Assembly (NCBI RefSeq): GCF_017814945.1
Contig: NZ_JAGIPX010000003.1
Location: 62,001-126,000 of the forward strand
Source: Paraburkholderia sp. LEh10
GTDB lineage: Bacteria; Pseudomonadota; Gammaproteobacteria; Burkholderiales; Burkholderiaceae
Direction of reading: 5' to 3'
DNA: 64,000 nt
The notes under the pieces are model-generated. The model was not told the origin of the DNA, searched no databases, and saw only the letters and a program-made list of their open reading frames with translations. Positions within the stretch are counted from its first letter, which is position 1. Each line of letters opens with the position of its first letter. Shown here piece after piece: positions 1-8,205 of this stretch. The translations under genes were made by a program, and so were the position numbers.

Positions 1-1
1 G

Positions 2-529
2 AACATCCGCGCAGGCGAGCAGGACACCACCAACTTCCACCAAGTCAACCCAATGTGCAAGCTGCCCGCGCTCGACGACGACGGCGTGCAGGTCGCCGAA
101 TCGGGCGCGGTGCTGCTGTATCTGGCCGACCGTTTCCCGGCGGCGATGCTTGGCGCACCCGTCGGCGATCCGTTGCGCGGGCGCTTTTTGCAATGGCTTT
201 TCTTCACGCCGGGCTGCCTCGAACCGGCGATGGCCGAAAAGATGACGGGCGCATCGGGCAATTCGTTCAGCTTCGGCTGGGGCAATCTGGAGCGGGTGAA
301 GGCGGCCATCGACCAGGCGCTCGGCGAAGGCGACTGGCTGCTGGGTGAGCGCTTTTCCGCCGCCGACCTGCTGCTGGCAAGCACGCTGCAGATCGCGTTC
401 GTCGCAAAGCTGCTCGATCCCGCGGGACGTATCGGCGAGTACGTCGAGCGGGCGATGGCGCGCGAAGCGCATTCGCGCGCGGTGGCCGTCGAGCAGCGCG
501 AAATCGGGGCGCTGAAGTCGGCGCGGTGA
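2..529 (+). CDS. Glutathione S-transferase family protein (5' end cut by window)
   Basis: The reading frame is already open at base 2 and ends with TGA at 529, so the protein is missing its start. Visible residues run from the end of the thioredoxin-like N-terminal domain (VNPMCKLPALDDDGVQVAES, where the cis-Pro loop and the Glu-Ser pair bind glutathione) through an alpha-helical C-terminal domain with a GDWLLGERFSAADLLLA segment typical of GSTs. GSTs conjugate or isomerise electrophiles using glutathione in the cytosol; the substrate cannot be told. An ATG at 53 lies inside the domain and is not a credible start. It converges on the minus-strand channel gene that follows. Confidence 0.85.
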   Translation, partial: NIRAGEQDTTNFHQVNPMCKLPALDDDGVQVAESGAVLLYLADRFPAAMLGAPVGDPLRGRFLQWLFFTPGCLEPAMAEKMTGASGNSFSFGWGNLERVKAAIDQALGEGDWLLGERFSAADLLLASTLQIAFVAKLLDPAGRIGEYVERAMAREAHSRAVAVEQREIGALKSAR

Positions 530-556
530 AGTCCTGCCCGGACTCGCGCCGAGCCG

Positions 557-1495
557 TCAGCCCGTCGGCTGCTGCCGCAGTTCGTGCGGTTGAAGCGGCA
601 CGACCTCGTCGAAGTGCGAGTAGTCGATGTGGCTCACGCCGTTCTCTTCGCGGATCAGATCGACGAATCGGTGCTGCCAGCGGATGTCCTCGCTGGGCCA
701 CGAGTAACGGGCCTGCATCGTTTGTGTCGTGTTTTCGTCGGAGCCTTCTATCGTGATCAGAAGCGATGCGTCGTGTTCGGCGAGGCTTTCCTGCGTTTGA
801 CCGTAGAGCGGGCTCGCTTCGTCGATGACGTGCATCAGGTTCCAGCCGAGAAAGAACATCGGCTGCTGGTCGCGAACGAGTGCGAGATCGTAGATCTTGC
901 GCAGCACGTAGCCTTCCGACGACCGCTCGACGCGCATCAGCCGCAGCCGCGCGCGGGCCTCGACGATCACGTTCTGTCTCGCGTTCGCGGTGCGCACCAT
1001 GAGCGTGGTGCGTCCGTCGATAGGGCGCACGATCGCGTAACGCGAAAACATGATCTTGGCGCGCGGGCGCGAGAAGCGCGCGAAGATCAGACCGGTGGCG
1101 AGCGCGATCCCCGACATGCCGACGAAGATTTCGAGCGTGGCAACGAAATGCGCGTAAAAGGTCTGCGGATGCATGTCGCCGTAGCCGACCGTCGCGAGCG
1201 TCTCCACGCTGAAGAAGAACGCGCCTGCGAAACCTTTGGGGTTCTGGTTCGCAATCGATGCGCCGCCGAGTTCATAGAGCGACGCGAAAATCGAGTTCAG
1301 CAGCAGGAACAGTATCGCAAGGGAGATGAAAAAGACGGGCCACGTGATCGTCAGCGCGCGGTGGTAGAGGTCTTGCCAGACGCGCAGCGGCAACCCGTGC
1401 GCGACGACGGTGTGCGAGCGGGAGCGAATCTTCCGGTCGAGGATTCGGCCCTGGCGTGACGGGTGATGGTTGGAGTCGGGCGGGGTCGCGCTCAT
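557..1495 (-). CDS. Inward-rectifier type K+ channel, KirBac1.1-like
   Basis: This 312-residue protein matches the plan of bacterial Kir channels. A first membrane helix lies near residues 51-72, a pore helix ends in the K+ selectivity filter TVGYGD (about 102-107), a second helix lies near 113-136, and a long cytoplasmic beta-rich C-terminal domain follows, with stretches such as RPRAKIMFSRYAIVRP and LIRE that gate the pore. As I recall, it is very close to the structurally known B. pseudomallei KirBac1.1. The ATG at 1495 was chosen because the frame upstream has no channel-like sequence. It should form a homotetramer in the inner membrane and pass K+. It is a single-gene unit; regulation is not visible. 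Confidence 0.93.
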   Translation of the reverse strand: MSATPPDSNHHPSRQGRILDRKIRSRSHTVVAHGLPLRVWQDLYHRALTITWPVFFISLAILFLLLNSIFASLYELGGASIANQNPKGFAGAFFFSVETLATVGYGDMHPQTFYAHFVATLEIFVGMSGIALATGLIFARFSRPRAKIMFSRYAIVRPIDGRTTLMVRTANARQNVIVEARARLRLMRVERSSEGYVLRKIYDLALVRDQQPMFFLGWNLMHVIDEASPLYGQTQESLAEHDASLLITIEGSDENTTQTMQARYSWPSEDIRWQHRFVDLIREENGVSHIDYSHFDEVVPLQPHELRQQPTG

Positions 1496-1783
1496 TGTTC
1501 TTTTGATTGGCTGACGGACGTATCGCGCAGCGGCGCGGCGCGGCCATGATGCGCGGCGCTCGCTGCGGCGTGTAGTGTAGCGCGGGAATGCCGCCGACAT
1601 CCGTCGTGGGTTGCTCCGCGTCCGGACAACGCGTGTTTCGTGCGGGCGCGCGAAGCCTCACGAATCCGGGGCGCCGGCGCTGCCTGCGGGCCAGCGTCGA
1701 CGGACAGGCCGCCGTCAGCGAGACCGCCCGATCCCGGGCGGCAACAGCTCATGGTCAGGCGGCGCAAGCGTGCACTGGCACGG

Positions 1784-2029
1784 TCAAGGAAACGCGCGTG
1801 GCTTCGGCACGCCTGCGCCGTGCTCGATATCGGCCACTGCCTGCTGGTGGGCTGTCTCGACAGCTTCAGCTTCCGTCGCGAAGCCTGTGTCGCCGCCTAC
1901 CGTGGTCCAGCGCTGCACGGGATGATCGAGATGACGGATCTCATACTCCGCGTCCCAGCGTGCGCCTTGAAGTTCGAGTGGACGCACGTGTATCGCATAC
2001 ACGCCGTAAAGAAAGAGCGGTTCTGCCAT
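1784..2029 (-). CDS. Small conserved protein of unknown function (possible DUF6566 type)
   Basis: This is an 81-residue acidic soluble protein with no signal peptide or membrane helix. The start at 2029 is supported by a GGAGGCG ribosome site a few bases upstream. It has an N-terminal beta pattern (YGVYAIHVRPLELQG, then W-D-A-E-Y) and a C-terminal helix rich in Ala and Glu (TEAEAVETAHQQAV). The same pattern, G-V/L-Y, then L-x-G-G/A-x-W/Y, then AT..EA.E.A, appears in the next gene upstream (2118-2339), so the two look like distant paralogues. I recall such short proteins in Burkholderia under DUF6566, but am not certain. No function is assigned. Confidence 0.7.
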   Translation of the reverse strand: MAEPLFLYGVYAIHVRPLELQGARWDAEYEIRHLDHPVQRWTTVGGDTGFATEAEAVETAHQQAVADIEHGAGVPKPRAFP

Positions 2030-2117
2030 GATCGCCTCCGCCTGTTCAACGAGAAAAGGCCGTAGGCGCAGCGCGCGCCGGACGCGCCACGTCTGCCTCG
2101 ATGCATTAGCCCACTGC

Positions 2118-2339
2118 CTAAAGTTCGATCTCGCCGAGGATTCTGTGGGCCAGCGCCTTGGCTTCTTCGAGCGCTTCGTCGGCCGTGGCCGAGCTGGCGT
2201 CGACTTCGTAGACGGTGTCCTCCGTCTCGTCGCCTTCGTCGCGTGAGAGCGCGACCACGCCCTGGTACTTGCCGCCATCTAAAGCGCGGACCGTCGCCGT
2301 CGCCGTATAGAGCCCTTTGGTGTAGGTGACGTCCTCCAT
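2118..2339 (-). CDS. Small conserved protein of unknown function, paralogue-like to 1784-2029
   Basis: This 73-residue acidic protein starts at 2339, where a GGAG element (cttgcaggagatgcatc) precedes the ATG; an in-frame GTG or ATG further up lacks one. The N-terminal half is predicted beta (TKGLYTATATVRALDGGKY) and the C-terminal half is a helix (TADEALEEAKALAHRIL). It resembles the neighbouring 81-residue protein in order and spacing of these elements. The two are on the same strand, 88 bp apart. No catalytic motif is seen. Confidence 0.65.
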   Translation of the reverse strand: MEDVTYTKGLYTATATVRALDGGKYQGVVALSRDEGDETEDTVYEVDASSATADEALEEAKALAHRILGEIEL

Positions 2340-2513
2340 GATGCATCTCCTGCAAGGGGGAGATTCCATCGTAGCACGCGTTTTCGACGCTCACATGTCG
2401 CCGCCTCGGGGCGTACCCGGGGTCTTGCCAGGCGTCGATGCGTGCCGCCGCGCAGATGCCGCAGTTGCCGGCTCGGTTCGCACGTCGCGCGCGGCCGCCG
2501 GCAACCCTGCCGA

Positions 2514-3428
2514 TCAATCCTGCAGCAGCGATACCACTTCGTCGAGCGTCGGCGAATGCGCGCCCGAGTGGCGGCATGCGGCCGCGCCCGCGGCGAGTGC
2601 GAACGCCAGATGCTCTTCCCACTTGCGCTGCGGCGCCGTCATCAGGCTGAACAGCAGGCCGCCGATCGACGCATCGCCCGCACCGACGGTATCGGCCACG
2701 GCCACGCGCGGCGGCTGCGCTTCGACGATGCGATCGCCGTCGATCAGCGTCGCCTTCTCCGCGCCGCGCGTAACGAGCACGATCGCCTTCGGGTTCATCG
2801 CGCGCAGTTGCGCGAGGGCGGCCGCTTCGTCGTCCGTCTTGAAGAGCAGCCGCAGGTCTTCGTCCGACACCTTGATCAGATCGGCCAGCGACGCCATGTG
2901 CCGCAGCGTCGGCTCGTAGCCGTGCGCCATCAGGTTGCGGTAGTTCGGATCGAAGCTGATCTTCACGCCGCGTTCGCGCAGGTCGGCGGCAAGCTTCGCG
3001 AGCGTCGCGCCGATCGGCTGGCGCACGAGGCTGATGCAGCCGAAGTGCGCCCACTTCACATGCGACATCCAGCCTTCCGGCAGCTTCGACGGATCGAATG
3101 CGAGGTCCGCGCTGTTGTCGCCCATGAAAAAGTACGCGGGCGGATGCGTCTGATGCACGACGGCAAGCAGCGGCGCGCGCTCGACGCGCTGCATGAAGCG
3201 CATGTCGAGACCGGCGCCGACGCTCGCGTTCCACAGATCGTCGGAGAAGTTGTCGACGCCCAGCGATCCTGCGCACGCGGTCGGCAGGCCGAGCCGCGCG
3301 ACGGCGCGCGCGACGTTCCAGCCCGCGCCGCCGGGCACCGACAGCCAGCTTGCAGGACCCGTGCGCACGAGATCGGTGAGGATGTCGCCGGCGGATACGA
3401 AGTCAGGAAATTCAGGGCTCGCGCTCAT
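2514..3428 (-). CDS. PfkB-family sugar kinase (fructokinase-like)
   Basis: The 304-residue protein carries both ribokinase/PfkB signatures: a glycine-rich N-terminal site PGGAGWNVARAVARLG (residues 32-47) and the C-terminal DTVGAGDAS motif (about 246-254), where D252 is the expected catalytic base. It should phosphorylate a sugar with ATP. Fructose is the likeliest substrate because the preceding gene is a mannose-isomerase-type AGE enzyme, but 2-keto-3-deoxygluconate or another ketose cannot be excluded. The ATG at 3428 has GGTGAG upstream; a GTG at 3437 overlapping the previous stop as GTGA is an alternative without a ribosome site. It is the last gene of the LacI/AGE/PfkB operon. Confidence 0.85.
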   Translation of the reverse strand: MSASPEFPDFVSAGDILTDLVRTGPASWLSVPGGAGWNVARAVARLGLPTACAGSLGVDNFSDDLWNASVGAGLDMRFMQRVERAPLLAVVHQTHPPAYFFMGDNSADLAFDPSKLPEGWMSHVKWAHFGCISLVRQPIGATLAKLAADLRERGVKISFDPNYRNLMAHGYEPTLRHMASLADLIKVSDEDLRLLFKTDDEAAALAQLRAMNPKAIVLVTRGAEKATLIDGDRIVEAQPPRVAVADTVGAGDASIGGLLFSLMTAPQRKWEEHLAFALAAGAAACRHSGAHSPTLDEVVSLLQD

Positions 3429-3433
3429 GATGC

Positions 3434-4720
3434 TCACCGTACGAGGTTATTCGGACTGGAAGGTTGCGCTGCGGATTGCAGTGCATGATGCAGCACTTCG
3501 TAGCATGCGCCCATCGTGTGATAGTCGGTCTTGCCGGCCGGGCTCTTTTCGTCACTGTACTTGCGGTTGTCGCACGTGAGGATGCGATACCACGCACCAT
3601 GACGATGATCGACGAAATGCGTCCAGCTATAACGCCAGATCTCGTCATACCAGTCCCAGAAGCGTTCGTTGCCCGTGCGATTGCCGAGCAGCGCCGCTGT
3701 CGCGAAGGTTTCCGCCTGCACCCAGAAGTATTTGTCGTGATCGCAGACAGTCCCGTCCGGGCCAAAGCCGTAGTACAGGCCGCCGTGATCGTTGTCCCAT
3801 GCGTGCGCCATCGCGGCGTCGAACAGCTCGATCGCGCGCGGCAGCAGCCACGGCAATGGGCGGTGACGTTCGAGAATCAGCAGCAGCTTGGCCCATTCCG
3901 TCTGATGGCCGGGCTGGAAGCCCCACGGACGGAAGATGTTCGAACTGTCTTCCTCGTTGTAGTGCCAGTCCACCGACCAGTCCGCATGAAAGTGCTCCCA
4001 CACCAGACCTTGCGACAGCTTCGCCTGCCGCAGCGTGATGTTGGCCGCAATGCGCTCCGCACGGTCCAGGTACACGAGATGGCCCGTCGCCTCATACGCG
4101 GCGAGCAGCGCCTCCGTCGTATGCATGTTCGCATTCTGGCCGCGATAGGAACTCACGCGCCAGTCGGCGGCGGCTTCGTCGGCGTAGAGGCCGGTGGCCG
4201 GGTCCCAGAAGCGGTGCTCCATCAGCTCGAACGTCGCGCCGATCATCGGCTTCGCTTCCTCGATGCCCGCCATCGCGGCATGCGCGTACGCGAGCAGCAC
4301 GAACGCGAGGCCGTAGCAATGGCGCGTCGCGTCGAGCGTGCGCTTGTGGCCGTCGCGCCAGTCGATCTCCCAGTCGTAGCCCTGGTGATGCGGGTCCCAA
4401 TGTCCGTCGTGCAGGAACTTCAGGCCATGCTGCGCGTACTCCAGATGCTGCGGATCGCCGAACTGGCGGTACGCCATCGCGTAGTTGAAGACGAAGCGGC
4501 AACTGCTGACGAGGTGCCGCGTCGCCCGGTTATAGATCGAACCGTCGTCGCGGAAAAAGTGAAAGAAGCCGCCGCTCGGATCGAGCACGTTCGGCGCATA
4601 GAAGCGCAGCGTGTCTTCGATGTGCGAGAGCAGGAAGTCGCCGTCGCGGAAGCTCGCGACGGGCGGCGCCTTGTGATTGGCGGCGTCGTTGTTCGAAAGG
4701 GTGGTTTCGGGTTGTTTCAT
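3434..4720 (-). CDS. AGE-family sugar epimerase/isomerase (mannose isomerase-like)
   Basis: This 428-residue protein belongs to the N-acylglucosamine 2-epimerase superfamily, an (alpha/alpha)6 barrel. The expected active-site histidine segments are present: NANMHTTEALLAAYEAT, PGHQTEWAKLL and DHRHGAWYR. The NANMH form is the one I associate with YihS-type aldose-ketose isomerases that interconvert mannose and fructose, rather than the renin-binding epimerases. Its start codon overlaps the stop of the LacI gene (ATGA at 4717-4720), so the two are probably translationally coupled. Together with the downstream kinase it could turn mannose into fructose 6-phosphate. No transporter is encoded beside it. 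Confidence 0.85.
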   Translation of the reverse strand: MKQPETTLSNNDAANHKAPPVASFRDGDFLLSHIEDTLRFYAPNVLDPSGGFFHFFRDDGSIYNRATRHLVSSCRFVFNYAMAYRQFGDPQHLEYAQHGLKFLHDGHWDPHHQGYDWEIDWRDGHKRTLDATRHCYGLAFVLLAYAHAAMAGIEEAKPMIGATFELMEHRFWDPATGLYADEAAADWRVSSYRGQNANMHTTEALLAAYEATGHLVYLDRAERIAANITLRQAKLSQGLVWEHFHADWSVDWHYNEEDSSNIFRPWGFQPGHQTEWAKLLLILERHRPLPWLLPRAIELFDAAMAHAWDNDHGGLYYGFGPDGTVCDHDKYFWVQAETFATAALLGNRTGNERFWDWYDEIWRYSWTHFVDHRHGAWYRILTCDNRKYSDEKSPAGKTDYHTMGACYEVLHHALQSAAQPSSPNNLVR

Positions 4721-5703
4721 GGCGTGTTCACCGAGGTGCTGGCACGGACAACGAGTTGGACCGGAACGCGAATATCGAGTGCGGACGGCGTGTCTTCGAG
4801 CAGCAGTTCGACGCCGCGCCGCCCGAGCGCTTCCTTGTCGACGGCGATCGTCGTGAGCGGCGGGCGCGCGTGCGCGGCGGCGGGAATGTCATCGAAGCCG
4901 ACGATCGCGATGTCTTCCGGCACCCGCACGCCGCGCGCGAGACACACGCGCAGCGCGGCGAGCGCCGCGAGGTCGTTGTAGGCGAAGACGGCGTCCGGGC
5001 GCGGGCCGGGACGGTCGAGCAGTTGCTCCATCGCGAGCGCGGCGCCTGCGTCGGGATCGAGGCCGGCATCGATCGTCACTTCCAGCGACGGATCGAACAG
5101 CAGCCCCGCTTCGAAGAACGCGCGCCGATAGCCGAGCGCGCGCTGCGCGATGCTGTAGTGCGCGAGCGAGCCGCCGATGAACGCGACGCGCGTGCGGTTC
5201 TGCGCGAACAGATGCTGCATCGCGAGCGCGGCGCCCGCCTGGTTGTCGAGATTCACCGAACGCAGGTTCGGCGCCCACAGGTCGATCAGCACGAGCGGGC
5301 GCTGCATCGAGGCGAGCGTCGCGAGCGTTTCCGGCTCGACGAAGCCGGCGACGGCGATTGCGTCGGGCGCATGCAGACGCATCTGCTGGAGCACGTCCTC
5401 GGTCGGGCCGGCCGTCAGTACGGAAGGAACGATGCCGTGCTCGCGGCAGGCGTCTTCGACGCCGTGCAGCACATGCGAGAAGAATGGGCTGACGGCGAAA
5501 TTATTGTGATGACGATGCAGCAAAAAGGTGAGCCGGCGGATGCGCGGACGCAGTTGCGCGGAATCGTAGCCCAGCCGGCGCGCCGTTTCGACGACGCGCT
5601 CGCGCGTCGACTCCGACAAGCCCGGCTGATTTTTCAGTGCTCGCGAAACCGTGCCGATCGACACGCTGGCTGCGCGGGCGACGTCGCGAATCGTTGTTGC
5701 CAT
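4717..5703 (-). CDS. LacI-family transcriptional regulator
   Basis: The 328-residue protein begins with a classical LacI helix-turn-helix (TIRDVARAASVSIGTVSRAL) followed by a hinge and a periplasmic-binding-protein-like sensor domain ending in AIVGFDDIPAAAHARPPLT. The ATG at 5703 puts the HTH at the extreme N-terminus as in the family; the longer open frame to 5769 is rejected. It heads an operon with the AGE isomerase (ATGA overlap) and the PfkB kinase, so it probably represses its own operon and responds to one of their sugars. A 9-bp-arm palindrome at 5839-5863 and a repeat of its half-site at 5751-5761 are likely binding sites. Confidence 0.9.
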   Translation of the reverse strand: MATTIRDVARAASVSIGTVSRALKNQPGLSESTRERVVETARRLGYDSAQLRPRIRRLTFLLHRHHNNFAVSPFFSHVLHGVEDACREHGIVPSVLTAGPTEDVLQQMRLHAPDAIAVAGFVEPETLATLASMQRPLVLIDLWAPNLRSVNLDNQAGAALAMQHLFAQNRTRVAFIGGSLAHYSIAQRALGYRRAFFEAGLLFDPSLEVTIDAGLDPDAGAALAMEQLLDRPGPRPDAVFAYNDLAALAALRVCLARGVRVPEDIAIVGFDDIPAAAHARPPLTTIAVDKEALGRRGVELLLEDTPSALDIRVPVQLVVRASTSVNTP

Positions 5704-5750
5704 CGAAAGAAACGGCGGAGCGCCGCGGCGGGGTTCAGGTTCGGGTGATT

Positions 5751-5863
5751 GTATAGTAAAACGTCGCACGGAAAACCCGGTTCGACGATGTTCGATACGC
5801 GTAGATACCCGTACGTAGGCGCATTCGATTTATATCGTTCGTTTAGTAAAATTCACTAAACGA
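5751..5863 (-). promoter_or_regulatory. Candidate LacI-type operator pair upstream of the sugar operon
   Basis: Positions 5839-5847 (TCGTTTAGT) and 5855-5863 (ACTAAACGA) form a perfect inverted repeat with a 7-bp centre. The half-site plus centre GTTTAGTAAAA (5841-5851) recurs with one mismatch as GTATAGTAAAA at 5751-5761, close to where the operon promoter should lie (a TATACA-like -10 on the minus strand overlaps it). A 10-bp direct repeat GCATTCGATT flanks the palindrome at 5821-5830 and 5865-5874. The rest of the 5704-6095 gap shows no gene. Binding by the LacI protein is inferred. Confidence 0.5.
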
Positions 5864-6095
5864 TGCATTCGATTCATTATTGGGTTGGATTGCGAGGCGC
5901 TGCGATGACGCGCGCGAGCGCTTTGCGCGCGTGATTGCGGATGGCGGGATGAGACGACGGGGAAACGCGCAGTTCGAGCCTCGATGCGAAGGTGACTGCC
6001 CGTCATGACAAGGAGATGTCGGCGAAAGACGCGCGGCGTCGGGGACGAAAGCGCGGAAGCCGAGGGGATGCCGTGTGTCTGCGGCGTTACGAAGC

Positions 6096-7955
6096 TCAAT
6101 CGACGGTCGCTGCCGCCGTACGTCCTTGCAACAGCGCCTGGCTTTCTTCGAATTCGACCAGCACGAGACCGGACGCCTCGCTTTTCGCACGCCGCTTCGC
6201 GAGCGCAGCCACGGACGCGATGTCCTCGCTGCTGTACATCGGCCCGCCTGCTTGCGGCTGCACTTGCACGCAGCCGATCGCCATCGTCACGAAGCCGCAG
6301 AAGGTCGGATTGCCGCGCCGGTCCTCGCCGTGGATGCCGCCCGCGAGCCGGTCGCCCGGCGCGTAGAAGCGCTGCGCGCCTTCGTTGAAGATCTGGATCG
6401 CACGCTGCGCGCGCTCGCGCCAGTCGTCGCTCTGGAACAGGACCAGGAAGTCGTCTCCGCCGACATGCCCGAGGAAATCGCGCGTCGGATCGCAGACTTG
6501 CGCCAGCACGTTCGCGGCGAACTTCAGCACTTCGTCGCCTTGCCAATACCCGTACTGATCGTTGAACGGCTTGAAGTGGTTCAGGTCCACGTAGCACGCG
6601 TAAAAGCACGCGTCGTGACCAAGCAGCCGCGCGATGTGCGAGCTGATCGGGATGTTGCCCGGCAAGAAGGTGAGGGGATTCGCGTAGCGCGCCGCCTCGA
6701 TGCGCACTTCGGTGACTGCGCGCACGAGGCTTTCACCCGTGCCCAGGCCGACGTACTCGCCCTGATCCGTAATCACGAAGCCGTCGGCGAGATAACGCTG
6801 GTCGTCGCTGGCAAGGAGCTTCGCCATGTTCTCGACGGTCATCGACTTTTCGATGATGACGGGCGACGCGTTCGCGAACAGCATGCACGGCCGCTTGCCG
6901 AACAGTTCGCGGTGGTACGGCAGCGCGTAGCGGTCCATGAACGCGCGCCGGTTGATCAGCGCAACCGGCTCGTTGTGCTCGATGACGGCGACGGCATGCA
7001 AATTGGGCAGCCGGTTGAACAGTTCGAGCACATCGTTGTTCGTCGCGTGGCGTTCCAGCGCGGGTGCGTGCACGATCATCTTCGCCGACGCCATTCCGCC
7101 CGGCGGCGAAGCGCTCACCGTGCGCGTCGCTCCTGGGAACACCGCGATATGGCCCGCACGAAGCGCCTCGCGCGCGTCGTCGGAGACGGTGCGCAGCGGA
7201 TGCGCATGCGGCCTGCCGAAGAAATAGCCTTGTCCGCAGGCGATGCCCATATCGCGCACGACGATCAGGTCCGCTTCGTTCTCGATTCCCTCGGCGATCA
7301 GCCGCGCGCCGCTCGCGGCCGCGAAGTGCTGCATCGCCTTGACGGCCTCGAACTTGAGCGGGTCGCTGGCGATGTCATGAATGAAGAAGCGGTCGATTTT
7401 CACGACGTCCGGTTGCAGCCGCACCCACAGGTTCATGCTCGCGTTCGCCGTGCCGTAGTCGTCGAGCGCGAACTCGGCGCCCGCCTTACGCAACACCGAA
7501 ATAGCGGGCAGGAAATTGGCAAAGTCGGGAATCGCGCTTTGCTCCGTGAGTTCGATCACGATGCGTTCGGCATCCACGCCCATGTTGCGAAGCAGCGCGA
7601 ACGTGCCGTCGCGGTCGTCCGCCAACTGGCGGATTGCACCCGCGCTGAAGTTCAGGAACAGCTTGCCGTCGTACGCGAGCTTCGCGAATGCCTCGATGCA
7701 GGTGCGCGCCGCGGCACGCTCCAGCGCAATCGCGCTGCCTTCGGCGGACGCCTGGGCGAACAGCGCGTACGGCGTTTCCAGCGCGGTCCCGGCCGGCCCG
7801 CGAATCAGCCCTTCGTAACCGAGAATCGCGCGGTCTTCGAAATCGACGATCGGCTGGAACACGGCGCAGAGGCCACGCTGCGCGATCAGGTCTACGATGC
7901 GCGGCGCTACGGTGGATGAGGACGAGCGTTGGGACATGACAGACAGCCGGAACAT
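6096..7955 (-). CDS. EAL-CBS-GGDEF cyclic-di-GMP signalling protein
   Basis: The 619-residue cytoplasmic protein has an N-terminal EAL domain (about 17-260) with EGLIR at 48-52, LNFSAG, IELTEQ, DDYGTAN, VVKIDR and GQGYFFGRP. All the metal- and substrate-binding residues of active phosphodiesterases therefore appear present. A CBS-like middle (about 290-420) is followed by a GGDEF domain with GGDDF at 499-503, a form compatible with diguanylate cyclase activity. I see no RxxD inhibitory site upstream of it. No membrane segment or signal peptide is evident. An alternative start is the ATG at 7937. The gene is monocistronic, and adenine nucleotides or another ligand might act through the CBS part. 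Confidence 0.9.
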   Translation of the reverse strand: MFRLSVMSQRSSSSTVAPRIVDLIAQRGLCAVFQPIVDFEDRAILGYEGLIRGPAGTALETPYALFAQASAEGSAIALERAAARTCIEAFAKLAYDGKLFLNFSAGAIRQLADDRDGTFALLRNMGVDAERIVIELTEQSAIPDFANFLPAISVLRKAGAEFALDDYGTANASMNLWVRLQPDVVKIDRFFIHDIASDPLKFEAVKAMQHFAAASGARLIAEGIENEADLIVVRDMGIACGQGYFFGRPHAHPLRTVSDDAREALRAGHIAVFPGATRTVSASPPGGMASAKMIVHAPALERHATNNDVLELFNRLPNLHAVAVIEHNEPVALINRRAFMDRYALPYHRELFGKRPCMLFANASPVIIEKSMTVENMAKLLASDDQRYLADGFVITDQGEYVGLGTGESLVRAVTEVRIEAARYANPLTFLPGNIPISSHIARLLGHDACFYACYVDLNHFKPFNDQYGYWQGDEVLKFAANVLAQVCDPTRDFLGHVGGDDFLVLFQSDDWRERAQRAIQIFNEGAQRFYAPGDRLAGGIHGEDRRGNPTFCGFVTMAIGCVQVQPQAGGPMYSSEDIASVAALAKRRAKSEASGLVLVEFEESQALLQGRTAAATVD

Positions 7956-8124
7956 TGGTTCGACGGCTTATCGGCAGCAAGGCGCTGAAATTAAATGAAT
8001 TTTTAGTGACATTCGGATCGCCGAGAGGCGTACCGGAAGCGCTTCCACTATCTGGGATTGATGGGCATTTTTCCTATGCCATCGCGTCGAGGCGACACCA
8101 GGCGCCTGCCACGCTGAAATAAGC

Positions 8125-8146
8125 AAAAGCCGCCCGAAGGCGGCCT
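8125..8146 (-). terminator. Rho-independent terminator of the symporter gene
   Basis: On the minus strand GCCGCC-TTCG-GGCGGC (8144-8129) forms a 6-bp GC stem with a stable TTCG loop and is followed by TTTTGCTT. It lies about 60 bp past the stop of the minus-strand carrier gene at 8206. Confidence 0.8.
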
Positions 8147-8205
8147 TCCACGACATGCACTCAGGGAGAGCGCTTATGAACGGTTTATATCAATCGGGCA
8201 CAGGG

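Noticed and set aside
6075..7919. 614-codon plus-strand open frame
   Set aside because: It is antisense to the EAL-CBS-GGDEF gene, whose catalytic motifs are all intact.
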